Below, piece after piece: positions 17,967 to 26,516 of a DNA stretch of 64,000 nucleotides; positions within the stretch are counted from its first letter, which is position 1, and each line of letters starts with the position of its first letter. Source of the stretch: Thermococcus sp. SY098 (GTDB lineage Archaea; Methanobacteriota_B; Thermococci; Thermococcales; Thermococcaceae); assembly GCF_035621495.1 (NCBI RefSeq), contig NZ_CP141821.1, positions 1,330,760-1,394,759 of the forward strand, given 5' to 3'. A model generated the notes under the pieces. The model was not told the origin of the DNA, searched no databases, and saw only the letters and a program-made list of their open reading frames with translations. The position numbers were made by a program, and so were the translations under genes.

Positions 17967-19109
17967 ATGAAGGTTATGGTGGGGATACCAAGCTACAACA
18001 ACGCCGACACAATAGGCTTTGTAGTCAAACAAGCAGCTGAAGGATTGAAAAAGTACTTCGGGGGAGGAATAATAGCCAATGCTGACGGTGGAAGCAGCGA
18101 TGGAACAAGAGAAGTTGTTATGGAAACCAGAGTTCCAGAAGGAGTGGAAGTAATGAGCTTCGTTTACAAGTGGCCAATTCCCGGCAAAGGTAGCGCAATG
18201 AAAGAGCTCATGGAGCTCGCAAAGGAAAAAGATGTTGATGTTCTGGTTTTTGTTGACAGCGATTTGAGGAGCATAACCCCCGAGTGGATTTACAAATTCG
18301 CCAAGCCAGTTGAAGATGGATATGATTTTGTTGCTCCGCTCTACATAAGACACAAATATGATGGCACGATAACAAATAACATCGCTTATCCAATGACAGC
18401 ATCCCTCTATGGATACAATGTTAGACAGCCAATTGGGGGGGACTTTGGAATCAGTGCGAAGCTGATTGATGTTTACTTAGCGGATGAAGAGGTTTGGAAA
18501 ACAGACGTTGCAAGATTTGGTGTTGATATATTTTTAACAACAACAGCCTTAGCTGAGGGGTTCAGGGTAGTTCAAACAGCTTTGGGCTTAAAGATTCACA
18601 ATCCGAAGGATCCAGCTGCCTCTCTCGGTCCAATGTTCAACCAAGTCGTTGGCACTTTGTTCATGTTGATGAAAAAATATGAAGAGAAATGGAAGCCAGT
18701 TAAAAACATTAGAGACGTTGAAGTATTTGGGGAGATACAATGGAAAGAACCAGAAGAAGTGAAGGTTACACTTGAGCTTTTGAAGCAAAAAGCCAAGGAA
18801 CTTTTCAAAGAAAATGAGGGCACTTTAAAGAAGGCTTTAAGTGAAGAAACATTTACCCAAGTCACAAAAGCCCTTGAGACCTTTGAACTTGATGATGTTC
18901 TCTGGAGTCATATCCTATTTGATGGAGCAGTTGCATACAAGAGGGGAATCCTCAAGAACGCTGAACCACTGATTCCGCTCTACTTTGCAAAGACCGCCGA
19001 TTTCGTTGAAAAGACAAAGGAGTTAACAACAGCAGAGGCAGAGAAGATAATCCAAGAGAGGGCAAAGATCTTCTTAGAGGAAAAAGACTATCTGCTTGAG
19101 AAGTGGTGA
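17967..19109 (+). CDS. GT-A fold glycosyltransferase (mannosylglycerate synthase / glucosyl-3-phosphoglycerate synthase-like)
   Basis: 380 residues. The N-terminal GT-A domain has VGIPSYNNADTIG, DGGSSDGT (nucleotide-sugar site), PGKGSAMKEL, the metal-binding DxD-like FVDSDLRSITPEW, the acceptor motif RQPIGGDFGIS and FGVDIF. The PGKG, S-x-x-P-x-W and QP-GG series is shared with retaining enzymes that glycosylate glycerate or 3-phosphoglycerate (GT78/GT81). The C-terminal 150 residues are helical. Such enzymes make compatible solutes in thermophiles, but acceptor and donor here are not known. ATG at 17967 follows GGGTGAT with 4 nt spacing. It is divergent from the oxidoreductase pair with a shared operator-like site. 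Confidence 0.8.
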   Translation: MKVMVGIPSYNNADTIGFVVKQAAEGLKKYFGGGIIANADGGSSDGTREVVMETRVPEGVEVMSFVYKWPIPGKGSAMKELMELAKEKDVDVLVFVDSDLRSITPEWIYKFAKPVEDGYDFVAPLYIRHKYDGTITNNIAYPMTASLYGYNVRQPIGGDFGISAKLIDVYLADEEVWKTDVARFGVDIFLTTTALAEGFRVVQTALGLKIHNPKDPAASLGPMFNQVVGTLFMLMKKYEEKWKPVKNIRDVEVFGEIQWKEPEEVKVTLELLKQKAKELFKENEGTLKKALSEETFTQVTKALETFELDDVLWSHILFDGAVAYKRGILKNAEPLIPLYFAKTADFVEKTKELTTAEAEKIIQERAKIFLEEKDYLLEKW

Positions 19110-19172
19110 GCTTTTGTTCATTCATCTTTTTCTTGAAGTTTTCAAGAGAAGAGAAGCTGGAGCCCGTTTGTG

Positions 19173-19248
19173 TGGTAGCCCCGCGGGGATTCGAACCCCG
19201 GTCGCGGGATCCAAAGTCCCGCATGCTTGGCCGCTACACCACGGGGCT
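19173..19248 (-). tRNA. tRNA-Gln (TTG anticodon), CCA encoded
   Basis: Minus strand: AGCCCCG (19248-19242) pairs with CGGGGCT (19183-19177), discriminator A at 19176, CCA at 19175-19173. The anticodon stem CGGGA/TCCCG holds the loop CTTTGGA, so the anticodon is TTG. The T loop is GTTCGAAT. There is no intron. A TATA element (TTTATAAAT on the minus strand) lies about 26 bp upstream. Confidence 0.96.
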
Positions 19249-19273
19249 GCCCGATAGATTGAAGTGAGGGTGA

Positions 19274-19282
19274 ATTTATAAA
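19274..19282 (-). promoter_or_regulatory. TATA element of tRNA-Gln
   Basis: TTTATAAAT on the minus strand, 26 bp before the tRNA 5' end. Confidence 0.6.
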
Positions 19283-19330
19283 CCTTACCTTTATCCTTAT
19301 TCCAAAAAGTTTACGACAAAACTCCCGAGA

Positions 19331-20014
19331 TCAAAAGATAATCTCTTCCTCCCCAACCCCCAAAGAGAACTCCGAAAGTACTTTATCAAAGTCGCCCTCC
19401 GCTGTAAATATGAATCCGCAAGTGTCGCACTTTAATGCAGGACCTTCCACTCTGAGCGGAGAAAAGCATATGGGACATCTGTACTCCTTCTCCTCCAGCT
19501 CTCCAAAAACTTCATCAAGCATAACCAAAATTTTCAGCTCATTTTCCCAATCTTCATGAACCATTCCCCAGTAAGGGATTGATATTGGAACCCTATCCTC
19601 CAAAATCAATGCATTTATTCCAATACTCCTAATCCTTGGAGGCAGTTTCTGTGCAGGCTCAATTGAAACAACATCTTGGTCATAAAACTCAATGTGCTGG
19701 GCTCGAATTGTTATACCAGAAGAGAGCCTTTTGTTCAGAGGATAAAGCTGGACAAATAGAGCATTCTCTGGCTCAAAGTAAGCGGTTAAGCCGAGGTTTT
19801 TCTTCGTGAAAAAATAGACATAGGTTTCATCGTCAACACTTTCTCCAGCCAATGAGAATCCAAGCTTAGCCAAGGCCCTTTTCAAGAAGAGAGGCTTAGG
19901 AAAAGAACCTCTAATCAAGAGATGCTCTCCTATCCAGCCGGCTAAAGGCATTGAGTATCCTATAAAATACTGCCTCTGCACGCGAAGATAAGCAATGCTT
20001 GGAATTAGCTTCAT
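19331..20014 (-). CDS. Zinc-ribbon protein of unknown function
   Basis: 227 residues. The first 150 or so look like an alpha-beta globular domain without motifs I recognise. Residues about 178-205 form a C4 zinc ribbon (CPIC and CDTCGFIF). No membrane segments are present. It follows DP2 in the same direction with a 39-bp gap and probably lies on the tail of the replication operon or has its own weak promoter. The function is unknown; the zinc ribbon allows nucleic-acid or protein binding but does not prove it. Confidence 0.78.
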   Translation of the reverse strand: MKLIPSIAYLRVQRQYFIGYSMPLAGWIGEHLLIRGSFPKPLFLKRALAKLGFSLAGESVDDETYVYFFTKKNLGLTAYFEPENALFVQLYPLNKRLSSGITIRAQHIEFYDQDVVSIEPAQKLPPRIRSIGINALILEDRVPISIPYWGMVHEDWENELKILVMLDEVFGELEEKEYRCPICFSPLRVEGPALKCDTCGFIFTAEGDFDKVLSEFSLGVGEEEIIF

Positions 20015-20053
20015 AACAAAAATAAAAAGGTGTTAAACTTTATAGCACTTTCG

Positions 20054-23000
20054 CTAAGCTCCAAAGAACTCATCCAAACTGACGACCTTCTTTTTCTTCT
20101 TGGGTTTATGCTTCTCGGACTTTTCGAATTTATGGGTCTGTATTTTAGTAGGTTCCGCCTTCTTCTCAACTTTTTTAGGAGCTTCTACTTTCTTTTGGAC
20201 TTTTCTCCCATTTCCATGGAACTCATCAAGATAACCATTCTTGGTAACAATTTTTCCTGTCCTCTCAGCAATCATTCTGTCGCAGATGTCATTCGTGTTC
20301 AACGCCAACAGAGTTCTCTGGGTTTCAGGGAAGACATTTGCAAATAAACTCTTAATGTCCTTTTCCGTTAAGCATATACGCTGTCTCGTGTATGTAAGGA
20401 CATCGTAATTAGTAACTAACAATTTTGCTGTGGGAAGGTACTTTTCAATTGCCCCCTTGCTGACCGTCAGTACTATCTTTCCCCCACACTTTGGACACTT
20501 CCCACTTAAAGGCGGTCTTCTGTACTTAGTGTTGCACTTCACACATCTAAACTCCTGCCTTGTGAAGCTCCTTAAGTTGCCTCTCAAATCTGGAATTAGA
20601 TGAGAGTTAATTATCGTCTCAGCGACATGATGCTCGTTAACTGCTCTGATTTTTTCAGCTAAAGCCAACTGCTGCCTAACTTTTTCCTCCATATCTCCCA
20701 ACTGTTTGTATTTGCTCAGCTTTGGCCCGAGAGCTATGTCATCGGTGTCATGGGTGAACTTTAAGCCTTCATACATCCCCGGCTTCCCTAATCTGTCCTC
20801 AACCCTCTCAATAACTCCGATAAGTTCCTTCGGAGATTTGAGTTCATATGTTGCTTCGTAGAATTCGAGCGGATAATAACGGGCAATGTCCATATTGTGG
20901 ACTTCGCTGTCAACTTCTCTTGGGTCAAGCCTCGTAGTTACAACGAGAGGAGCATCCATTTTTCCTCCACGCTTCTCGGGCAGATAATAACGGGAGAAGT
21001 TCAATAATGCATCAAGCAGGAGCATGACAGCGTCCTCGTCGCCATCGCACTGATGTGTTACAATATTTTCATTTATTATGACGTTATGATATATTTTAGC
21101 GTTTAAAGAGAACACAAACTCTTCTTTTGGTTTGATATATTCAACATGCTTAACTTTCACGTTAAGAGGTTTTTCATCCACATCAGAGATAACTATCATT
21201 ACATCGCCTTCCTTTACTTCAAAAGCTCTCTTCTTAATGAACCTCCCATTTTCGTAGACGAGCACTGGATGGTCAACCGTTGTTTCAAAACTCCTGCCCA
21301 GCTCAAGCTCGAACCTTATGAGGTGATCAGTCGAAGGCAGTTTAACCACGTCTTCAATGTCAGTTAAAACTACTTTTCCGCTCTCTTCGTCAAAGGAATA
21401 AACTTTGATATCTACTTTTGGCTTCTTTCTTACATATGCCATGTTTTCATAACTTTCTTCTTCAAATAGCTCATACAGCTCTCTGAGCGTTATTCTCTGA
21501 GGCATTCCGTTGATCTGAACAAATATTCTGGTATCACCGGGGAAGCAGTTCCTCCTCTTTGCAGCATGATAATACGGATGGGCATAGCCTACAAGAGCAT
21601 CAACAAAACCTATAATCCTTCCAATGATTCCAGCGGATGTGTGGGGAGCTAAGCCTATGACAAGATGCCCAATCAAATCTTCCATCTTCTCGACATTGTA
21701 GAACCTTGGCAATCCATAGAATCTCTCAAGCAAATCGTCTATGAACTTTGCAACCCTTACAAGATACTTTCCAGCCTCTTTAGAAAGGATAACATCCTGA
21801 ACTTTGAGCTCAACTATTTGATCTTCACTCACTAAAGGCTTTCCTTCAAAGTCATGAGTATATCCGAGCTCTCTTAACTTCTCAACGCTTACTCCAATCT
21901 CTCTCGGCTTGAAGTGAGTTATTGGGGCATCTGTTGCATCAAAACGAATCGTACCATCCTTGAACACGTAAACATCGTTCTTAGCCCTTAAAATCCCCTT
22001 CTCCAAGGGCTCTGGCACCTTATGTGCCGAGGTCATACCCATGACGCCCTTGAGCTTATCAAGAGTATTCACTCTCACATTCTGCATTGCCTGTTTTACA
22101 AGATTGGACGGATTTATGGTCTTTTTGACATAGGCCCTCATCTCAATGCCGCACTTTGGACAGATCGTTTCCTCAGTTGAGCTATAGTTACATTTTGGAC
22201 ACCTGTACAGCAGTTTAGCCTCAGCTCCACATACTGGACAGGTTGGGAAAATATCAATATGACCACAGTTGATGCACTTGAACTGGGCGATTTCAACCTC
22301 AGCAAGCTTCCCTTCCTGTGCCGCTTTGTAGATGTCTCTTGAGCTACCCCCAGCCAAACCAATCGGGAAGAGGACGTGAACCGGTGGCTTCATCTTTCTC
22401 TCTTTAGCCTTTTCAGGCCTTCCCATTCTCGCACCAATCCAGCTTATCCCTCTGTCCCTGAGCTTTACTTCACTGACCTCATTGATTATGTCTATGGTAG
22501 TGTGGAATTCCTTCGGCTCAAATTTCTTCTCCAAGTTAGCCAATGGAGTAAGCAGAGCAGCACTCCAAGGATACTCAATGATCACTCTTTTATCTTCAAT
22601 TCTGTGGGGCAGGCCGAGCAGTTCAAGATAGCGCTTTCCTTTCCTTCCAAGCACTTCAAGGCTTATCACAACCTTTTTAGCATACTTTGTTCCAAGGTAC
22701 TTATCCCACTCAATCTCAGCATTGACAAGAAGGCTTTGAAGTTCAGAAACTTCCTCTGGCTTGAGGGTGTTCCAGTAGAGGGTGTAGTATGGATGGAGGG
22801 GAATGTCAAGAACCTTTGAGAGGTGTATTGCCTCCTCGACTTTAGGTCTGATTTTCAGAGGGTCTTTCAGAAGCTCTGCCAAGAATTCTGGTTTTAAATC
22901 GAGATAATCAGCGGCTTCTTCAACTGCCTCGTTATCATTTTCAGCAAAGGGCTTGAGGGGAACTTCATATATATCTTCAACTGCTTTCACAAACTCCTGA

Positions 23001-24400
23001 ATCCACCATTCTTCAACATAATTAGCTGGAAGTAAAGTTTGATTGTTCTCCACAAAGTCTCCAAATGCTATAACTGCATCGCCCAAGTAGAGTATTTCTT
23101 CAACCTGATCCCTAATTTGTAAAGCAAGATAGTAATCATCAACCCTAATGACGGAGCCATCCTTGAGCTTAACTATTGGACCTTCAGCTGTTGTAGCAGG
23201 GGTAACGATACAGCCCTTTCCGGGCCTCTCGGTCTTCATCTGTGTACCCACAGCCAAGAATTCATCAACAAGAATCATGACGGCAGGATTTATGCTCCAA
23301 GTCGCAAATCCGCTCACCCTCGAACGACCATATCTTAAACGGAAGCCACCATTCTCTGATGGCTCTGCAAATAGCGGTCTTCCACCAATAATTTCCTTTG
23401 TGTATTTGTTGTTTGGAGCAATATTGGTCTTGAATTTTTCGTAAAGTTCATAGTAAAAGCCTTTTTTGACCTTTACAGAAGTTCGTACCTCAGCCTCTTC
23501 CCCCTTTGATTTTTCAGATTTCTCTTCTGTCCCTTCCTCTGTTTTGCCCTTCTCCTTTGCCTCAACGAACTCCTTGAGCCAGCCCCAGCCTTCAATGCCC
23601 ATTTTATCAATGTATTTAACCAGCTTCTTCGCTTTTTGAAGTACACCTTCAGCTAAAACGAGAATTGCTCCACCCCTTAGCTGGTTCGTCTCAACTCCCG
23701 GAACATCTCTGTGAGAAACTTCAACATCATCAGTCGCTTCACCGGTTATCTCGACTGGAATATTCTGCATAGCTAATCTTACCTCATCTGCCGAAGGGTG
23801 ATATTGCAAACGAGTAACTGCTCTGTGATACAAATCAACTTCTTCAACCATTCTCTCTATGTGTTTCTCTGTGGGTTTAAACCTATCCAATCCAAGCTTT
23901 TTCCTAACATAATCACCAACGAGAACACTCAACGCCTGAGCGGTTCCACCAGAACTTCTGATTGGCCCAGCGTAATAGAGAGCTAAATACTCCGTCCCAT
24001 CTGGATTCTTCTTGATCTTAACCTGAGCTATACCTTCAATCGGAGCAGAAACTATACCTTCTGTCAGAATAGCCAATGCAGTTCTAACAGCCTGCTCCGC
24101 CAGCTTTTCTTTACTTTCAAACTCCCCAAATTTACCTTCAATGATTTCATCAACAATTTTAAGGGCGGCAAGCTCTTTACCATACTCTCTTGCAAGCTCC
24201 CTAATTCTCTCGGCAACGCCTTTTGGACCAACCAAGCTTTCAACACGACCAGCCATGTCCGTTGCTTGAGGAATCTCAACATCCCTAACAGGATCTTTTC
24301 CCTGGGCTCTTGCCTTCTTAGCTATCTCATAAGCCTTATCAATTTCTTTCTGCAACATTTCAAAATAAGCCTTCATCTCTTCGCTGTAAAGCTCGCTCAT
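20054..24400 (-). CDS. polC: DNA polymerase D (Pol II) large subunit DP2, intein-containing
   Basis: Catalytic subunit of the archaeal replicative family D polymerase. The precursor of 1448 residues gives a 1282-residue mature protein after intein removal. Visible are the conserved N-terminal region to about residue 290, a charged linker near 290-310, a two-C4 zinc module near 705-755 (CINCGHIDIFPTCPVCG, CPKCNYSS, CPKCGIEM), the catalytic NCDGDED motif interrupted by the intein, a second zinc ribbon near 1280 (CVKCNTKYRRPPLSGKCPKC), and a C-terminal Lys-rich tail ending VVSLDEFFGA, which resembles a PCNA-binding PIP motif. ATG at 24400 uses the GAGGTGA Shine-Dalgarno that contains the restriction-gene stop. 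It is the last gene of the cdc6 operon. Confidence 0.97.
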   Translation of the reverse strand: MSELYSEEMKAYFEMLQKEIDKAYEIAKKARAQGKDPVRDVEIPQATDMAGRVESLVGPKGVAERIRELAREYGKELAALKIVDEIIEGKFGEFESKEKLAEQAVRTALAILTEGIVSAPIEGIAQVKIKKNPDGTEYLALYYAGPIRSSGGTAQALSVLVGDYVRKKLGLDRFKPTEKHIERMVEEVDLYHRAVTRLQYHPSADEVRLAMQNIPVEITGEATDDVEVSHRDVPGVETNQLRGGAILVLAEGVLQKAKKLVKYIDKMGIEGWGWLKEFVEAKEKGKTEEGTEEKSEKSKGEEAEVRTSVKVKKGFYYELYEKFKTNIAPNNKYTKEIIGGRPLFAEPSENGGFRLRYGRSRVSGFATWSINPAVMILVDEFLAVGTQMKTERPGKGCIVTPATTAEGPIVKLKDGSVIRVDDYYLALQIRDQVEEILYLGDAVIAFGDFVENNQTLLPANYVEEWWIQEFVKAVEDIYEVPLKPFAENDNEAVEEAADYLDLKPEFLAELLKDPLKIRPKVEEAIHLSKVLDIPLHPYYTLYWNTLKPEEVSELQSLLVNAEIEWDKYLGTKYAKKVVISLEVLGRKGKRYLELLGLPHRIEDKRVIIEYPWSAALLTPLANLEKKFEPKEFHTTIDIINEVSEVKLRDRGISWIGARMGRPEKAKERKMKPPVHVLFPIGLAGGSSRDIYKAAQEGKLAEVEIAQFKCINCGHIDIFPTCPVCGAEAKLLYRCPKCNYSSTEETICPKCGIEMRAYVKKTINPSNLVKQAMQNVRVNTLDKLKGVMGMTSAHKVPEPLEKGILRAKNDVYVFKDGTIRFDATDAPITHFKPREIGVSVEKLRELGYTHDFEGKPLVSEDQIVELKVQDVILSKEAGKYLVRVAKFIDDLLERFYGLPRFYNVEKMEDLIGHLVIGLAPHTSAGIIGRIIGFVDALVGYAHPYYHAAKRRNCFPGDTRIFVQINGMPQRITLRELYELFEEESYENMAYVRKKPKVDIKVYSFDEESGKVVLTDIEDVVKLPSTDHLIRFELELGRSFETTVDHPVLVYENGRFIKKRAFEVKEGDVMIVISDVDEKPLNVKVKHVEYIKPKEEFVFSLNAKIYHNVIINENIVTHQCDGDEDAVMLLLDALLNFSRYYLPEKRGGKMDAPLVVTTRLDPREVDSEVHNMDIARYYPLEFYEATYELKSPKELIGVIERVEDRLGKPGMYEGLKFTHDTDDIALGPKLSKYKQLGDMEEKVRQQLALAEKIRAVNEHHVAETIINSHLIPDLRGNLRSFTRQEFRCVKCNTKYRRPPLSGKCPKCGGKIVLTVSKGAIEKYLPTAKLLVTNYDVLTYTRQRICLTEKDIKSLFANVFPETQRTLLALNTNDICDRMIAERTGKIVTKNGYLDEFHGNGRKVQKKVEAPKKVEKKAEPTKIQTHKFEKSEKHKPKKKKKVVSLDEFFGA
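21050..21547 (-). mobile_element. PolII mini-intein in DP2 (166 residues)
   Basis: In-frame insertion after KRRN and before CDGDED. It begins with Cys in block A (CFPGDTRIFVQ), has block B with T-x-x-H (FETTVDHPVLV) and block F (VFSLNAKIYHNVIINENIV), and ends in His-Gln before Cys+1. No dodecapeptide endonuclease motifs are present, so it is a splicing-only mini-intein. The terminal Gln in place of Asn is a known feature of Pyrococcus PolII inteins. Cys1 is residue 952 of the precursor. Confidence 0.95.
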
Positions 24401-24406
24401 TCATGT

Positions 24407-25195
24407 TCACCTCTCTCCAGTAATTAATCTCTTTGTGATTTCCTTGCCTCTCTTCTCGCCAAATTCTCTAAACAGATCGAGTAACTCGTTATATGTGCCC
24501 TCCCCACCAATAAAGTCCCAGAATTCTGAACCTATTAGGACCTCATTGTTTAAATCAAAATACATTTTAGTGAAGCTCCACTTATAATTCGATTTTTCTT
24601 CACCATAGGGGTTATATGGAAAAGCGTAATAAGTCTTAGCATTTTCATATGTTGCAAGTAGGTAAAGGAACTTCTCCTTAGTTCTACGTGTTTGATCCTT
24701 GTTCGGCTTTGGTGATTTGATTTCAATAAAGTAATGAATCTCACCATCATAAAGATACAAATCAACAACTATCGTCTTTTTTGCATTGTTCATTGGTTTC
24801 GGAAGGGAAATAGGATACGGAGGAACTTTTTTAAAAATCACATCCTCTAAAAATTTATCAACGAAAGATTGAACATTTGAAGATGCCGTTGCCTTGAATC
24901 TTGCATTTCTTAGAACTTTCTCCCATTTTCCACTGTCTTCTGCTATTATCTTCGCTATATACTCAAAAACTCCCTGTCCTAAAGAAGTTGAAAATGATCT
25001 GAAAAAGCTTTGCATCCTAAGCAATTCTTTTGGAATTAATGCCATATGAAATGGTTTATAATTTCCCTGTTTTGGATCAAATAGTATTTTTTCTAAGACT
25101 TCATCTTTCAATACTTTGGGATCATACTTATTTATTAAGCCTTGCATAAACCCCTCAAGATATGTCCATATCTTCTCCTTTGTTGATTTCTTCAT
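24407..25195 (-). CDS. Type II restriction endonuclease, TdeIII family
   Basis: 262 residues. The PD-(D/E)xK core is seen as VVDLYLYDG (Asp about 145) and YFIEIKSPKPNKDQ (Glu about 159, Lys about 161), with helical N-terminal recognition/dimer region. The overall pattern fits TdeIII-type endonucleases (family members recognise GGNCC), but the specificity of this enzyme is not proven by sequence. It follows the methyltransferase by 10 nt, and its TGA stop lies inside the Shine-Dalgarno of DP2. Both catalytic motifs look intact, so the enzyme may be active. Confidence 0.8.
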   Translation of the reverse strand: MKKSTKEKIWTYLEGFMQGLINKYDPKVLKDEVLEKILFDPKQGNYKPFHMALIPKELLRMQSFFRSFSTSLGQGVFEYIAKIIAEDSGKWEKVLRNARFKATASSNVQSFVDKFLEDVIFKKVPPYPISLPKPMNNAKKTIVVDLYLYDGEIHYFIEIKSPKPNKDQTRRTKEKFLYLLATYENAKTYYAFPYNPYGEEKSNYKWSFTKMYFDLNNEVLIGSEFWDFIGGEGTYNELLDLFREFGEKRGKEITKRLITGER

Positions 25196-25205
25196 TGGTC
25201 ATCCC

Positions 25206-26501
25206 TCATTTCTGAAGGAAAATCAGATATTCAAATCTTAATCTAGCAAATCCTCCCAAAATTGCCCTTTCGAGAGCAAAGGTTTCCTGACATCCGAGTT
25301 CCTTACCCCAATTCAGAATCTTTTCTTTAAAGTTAGTTCTCGTGCCGTTTATGCTTATATCGCCAAGGACTATAATTGCCCATCCTCCAGGTTTAAGGAC
25401 ACGAATCATTTCCTCAATGCTCTTTTTTAAATCCTTCTCGTACAAAATTAGCTTTTCCTTACCTTTCCCTTTCAACCCAATCATTTGATCCCTCAAAGCG
25501 CTTATATCAATTCCAAAATACGTAAGCAGGTGCTCATCGTTTTTTATGTAATCCAAAGCGATGCTATACGGGGGAGAGGTAACTATCGCTTTGACAGTGT
25601 TATCCCTGTAAGGAAGGCTGAGCGTGGAACCTATTATTACTTCATACTTTCCAAGCCTTATTCCAAGACGGTTTATAATTTCATAAGCTCCGTTGAGAGT
25701 TTTTAAATAGTCTTTAAGATTTTGATGGAAAAACTCTTGGAGTGTTTTTTCTTTCCGTGTTCCTTTTAGATAAGTATAGTCGGAGAGTGCATGAAGGTAA
25801 ATCAGCATTAAGATGTTTCTCCATTCTACTGGTAAATCATGAAGAAGTGATTTTGGAAAGTATGAGTCCCACAACAATTCCAAGAGCTCCTTAGCGTGCA
25901 TATGTTCCTCAACCGTTGGCTTTATGGAGTTCTTAGGAACTTTCAGATTTTTGAAGTATTTAAAGGCTTCGTTTATCAAATTAGGAGTTAAAACCTTTGA
26001 AAACTCCGGATAATCAATTTTAAGGGCATCTAACTTTATCTGCGATATAACAGCCAATGCAGGATTAATCTCAACTCCCCACCCTGGCAATTCCAGTAAG
26101 GTACTCTCAATTAGAGTTGTTCCCGAGCCAAGATAGGGATCAAGAACTACATCACCATTGCGAGCATTTGCAAAGTTTATTAATGCTTTAATCATCTGCC
26201 CATGAAACTTACCTTTGTACGGGTAAAACCAGTGCGTCATGTACTGATTTGTATGCCCAATCTGGCCCTTTCCTTTAACAGAGCTGATGTAGTAGTGCCA
26301 GCTTTTTCTTCCGAAAATTTCTTCGAAATATGCTGCCCTTTTTACAAATTCATCCAAATCGGATGAGAAATTGAGGAACTCCATTTTAGCTAACTGAAGT
26401 TCATAAAGTTGTTTGGCATCATCAAAAAGCCTAAGCTCATTTGATGAGTATACCCCCTCCGTAATCCATTTCATTATGTCAATTTTGCTGTATATAGACA
26501 T
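25206..26501 (-). CDS. DNA amino-methyltransferase of the R-M pair
   Basis: 431 residues. The SAM-binding motif I is DPYLGSGTTLIES (about residues 118-130) with GVEINPALAVIS after it, and the catalytic motif IV is TSPPYS (about 317-322), followed by GGWAIIVLGD. SPPY favours N4-cytosine methylation, though N6-adenine cannot be excluded. It should protect host DNA against the adjacent endonuclease. ATG at 26501 has GGAGGTG with 6 nt spacing; the longer GTG start at 26510 would destroy that site. It begins only 15 nt after the DP1 stop. Confidence 0.9.
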   Translation of the reverse strand: MSIYSKIDIMKWITEGVYSSNELRLFDDAKQLYELQLAKMEFLNFSSDLDEFVKRAAYFEEIFGRKSWHYYISSVKGKGQIGHTNQYMTHWFYPYKGKFHGQMIKALINFANARNGDVVLDPYLGSGTTLIESTLLELPGWGVEINPALAVISQIKLDALKIDYPEFSKVLTPNLINEAFKYFKNLKVPKNSIKPTVEEHMHAKELLELLWDSYFPKSLLHDLPVEWRNILMLIYLHALSDYTYLKGTRKEKTLQEFFHQNLKDYLKTLNGAYEIINRLGIRLGKYEVIIGSTLSLPYRDNTVKAIVTSPPYSIALDYIKNDEHLLTYFGIDISALRDQMIGLKGKGKEKLILYEKDLKKSIEEMIRVLKPGGWAIIVLGDISINGTRTNFKEKILNWGKELGCQETFALERAILGGFARLRFEYLIFLQK

Positions 26502-26516
26502 CTTTAACACCTCCCA

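Noticed and set aside
18952-19224. Leftward 90-codon frame
   Set aside because: It runs through tRNA-Gln and the antisense of the glycosyltransferase end.
24407-26501. Idea that the R-M genes are remnants
   Set aside because: Both have intact catalytic motifs (D-x(n)-E-x-K; DPYLGSGTT and TSPPY), full lengths and good Shine-Dalgarno sites.
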